Below, in pieces: positions 62,878-64,000 of a stretch of 64,000 nucleotides of DNA. Source of the DNA: Bacteroidia bacterium (lineage in GTDB: Bacteria; Bacteroidota; Bacteroidia; J057); assembly GCA_030430205.1 (NCBI GenBank), contig JAUIGE010000027.1:1-64000 (forward strand), given 5' to 3'. Position numbers and translations under genes: made by a program. Position 1 is the first letter of the stretch; each line of letters starts with the position of its first letter. Below the pieces are notes generated by a model. The model saw only the letters and a list, made by a program, of their open reading frames with translations. It did no database searches and had not been told where the DNA came from.

Positions 62878-64000
62878 TCATTCCTGACGCAAAGCGTCAA
62901 TAGGGTTTCGGGTAGCAGCCCGATAGGCATGCCAGCTGATGGTCATCCATGCTAACAGCACGGCCAGAAAACCCGCCCAGAGGAAGGGCGCTGCATTGAT
63001 TTCTATGTGGTAAGCGAAGCTTTCCAGCCAACCTGACATCGCATACCATGCGATGGGGATAGCCAGGACAAAACCCAGCAAGACCAGCAAGGTGAAATTG
63101 CGCGTGAGGAGCAAAAGGATCTGCCCTACATTGGCTCCCAGTACTTTGCGTATGCCTATTTCCTTAAACCGGCGCTCAGCGGTAAATGAAGCCAGCCCCA
63201 GCAGCCCCAAAGCTGCTATTACTATCGCAAGCATGGAAAAGTAGTTTACCACCTTTGAAAGGCGGTCTTCTTCATTGTACTGCTCGCTAAAGCGGTCCTC
63301 TATAAAGTAGTAGGTAAAGGGAAAGCCAGCCCGAAGGCTTTTCCATTCATCTTCCAGATAGGCCAGCACCTCCTCTCTGTTTTTTTCATTTATCCTGAAA
63401 AGCATGGAACCGGCTCTCCCCTGGGTCACCATAAAAATAACAGGCATGATGGGCTGGTGGAGGGATTCAAAATGAAAATTTTCCGTAACGCCCACCACGC
63501 GGCCTGTGCGGCCGCCATAATTCATCCGCTTGCCGAGCGCTTGCTCGGGGTCTTCAAATCCTATCCCTTCAATCGCTGCGCGATTCAAAATAAATGCCTC
63601 GCCTGAATCTGTAGCCAGATTGATATCAAAATCGCGACCCGCGATCAATTGTACTCCCAGGGTTTGGAGGTAGTCGTGGCCAACATGCACATCCGCAAGG
63701 CGAAAATTGATGTCAACGATTTCATCTTTGAATTCGATGTCTCCTCCCTGAGAATCCAGCAGCCTGCCTGATGGGACCCTGCTGGCTATACTAATCCCAT
63801 TTATCCCTGGATTCTGAAGCAGGCGGGGCTTGATTTGGGCATAGTTCTCATACATCTGATCACTCAGAGGCAAAACCAACAGATGCTCTTTTTCAAAGCC
63901 TAAGGCTTTGTTTCTGACAAAATCGAGTTGCTGCTGGACGATACCCACCCCAATAATCAACACAATGGAGATTGTAAACTGAGTAACCACCAATACAGAT
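62878..64000 (-). CDS. ABC transporter permease, MacB/FtsX type (partial)
   Basis: The reading frame is open to the right edge of the window, so the 5' part is missing. The visible part starts in a TM helix (VVTQFTISIVLIIGVGIV), continues with a periplasmic MacB-like domain (about 25-240), then three TM helices (LAIVIAALGLLGLASF, FTLLVLLGFVLAIPIAW, APFLWAGFLAVLLAW). It ends YRAATRNPIDALRQE, typical of Bacteroidota FtsX-like permeases that occur as two-module proteins of about 800 residues. The conserved RRFKEIGIRKVLGA coupling segment is present. Substrate unknown: macrolide, lipoprotein or peptide exporters all share this fold. Confidence 0.92.
   Translation of the reverse strand, partial: SVLVVTQFTISIVLIIGVGIVQQQLDFVRNKALGFEKEHLLVLPLSDQMYENYAQIKPRLLQNPGINGISIASRVPSGRLLDSQGGDIEFKDEIVDINFRLADVHVGHDYLQTLGVQLIAGRDFDINLATDSGEAFILNRAAIEGIGFEDPEQALGKRMNYGGRTGRVVGVTENFHFESLHQPIMPVIFMVTQGRAGSMLFRINEKNREEVLAYLEDEWKSLRAGFPFTYYFIEDRFSEQYNEEDRLSKVVNYFSMLAIVIAALGLLGLASFTAERRFKEIGIRKVLGANVGQILLLLTRNFTLLVLLGFVLAIPIAWYAMSGWLESFAYHIEINAAPFLWAGFLAVLLAWMTISWHAYRAATRNPIDALRQE

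Overview
The window looks like a chromosomal contig from a free-living Bacteroidota bacterium, most likely near the Saprospiria (a guess from overall style, not a computed placement). The signs are three secreted proteins with type IX secretion (T9SS) C-terminal sorting domains, SprB and SBBP repeats, a single-gene SecD-SecF fusion, a large extended GAPDH, lipoproteins with short lipoboxes, A-rich start contexts instead of Shine-Dalgarno sites, and several copies of the Bacteroidota promoter pattern TTTG-N19-21-TAnnTTTG. No rRNA, tRNA, phage, transposase or CRISPR array was recognised.

Layout. 1-4.1 kb: an AT-rich, accessory-looking end with a lipoprotein, an SBBP/T9SS protein flanked by near-identical direct repeats, and a lipoprotein whose 3' end runs into a hairpin-rich element. 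4.1-9.4 kb: a 1393-residue multidomain secreted subtilase and an unknown secreted protein. 9.4-13.4 kb (minus): an ornithine aminotransferase, TraB/GumN and pentapeptide-repeat operon, then a lipoprotein. 13.4-15.4 kb: a YgiQ-type radical SAM protein behind a 7-bp tandem array. 15.4-26.5 kb (minus): a two-component pair, heptose epimerase, a PH-like membrane protein, a 1278-residue NtrY-like kinase and an 1159-residue outer-membrane protein. 26.7-31 kb: central metabolism (PEP carboxykinase, gamma-carbonic-anhydrase-like protein, GAPDH) and QueD. 31-34.8 kb (minus): a surface-glycan operon (WecA/MraY-like transferase, GT4 glycosyltransferase, S41 peptidase). 34.8-43.7 kb: a Cys-pentapeptide protein, a membrane protein with an effector-associated-like domain, a T9SS protein, QueG, an active/inactive M16 peptidase pair and a degenerate receiver protein. 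43.7-50 kb (minus): a membrane nucleotide cyclase, SecDF, a small membrane protein and an MFS transporter. 50-58.7 kb: a molybdenum-cofactor cluster (fdhD, moaA, DUF7009, moeA, moaC, mobA) interleaved with hydrolases and a lipoprotein. 58.7-64 kb: uvrA, an ECF sigma factor with a putative anti-sigma partner, and a truncated MacB/FtsX permease.

How it fits together. Most of the window is compact core genome: genes overlap or abut, and convergent pairs often lack a terminator. The molybdenum cluster would supply pterin synthesis (MoaA, MoaC), metal insertion (MoeA), nucleotide attachment (MobA) and formate dehydrogenase sulfuration (FdhD), but MoaD/MoaE are not here. Envelope themes recur: glycan and LPS precursor genes, protein export, large sensor kinases and T9SS cargo.

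The least explained elements are the effector-associated-like membrane protein at 35.3 kb, the Cys-pentapeptide protein beside it, the SCMP-repeat sensor kinase, the degenerate receiver under a perfect palindrome, and the 7-bp intergenic arrays.
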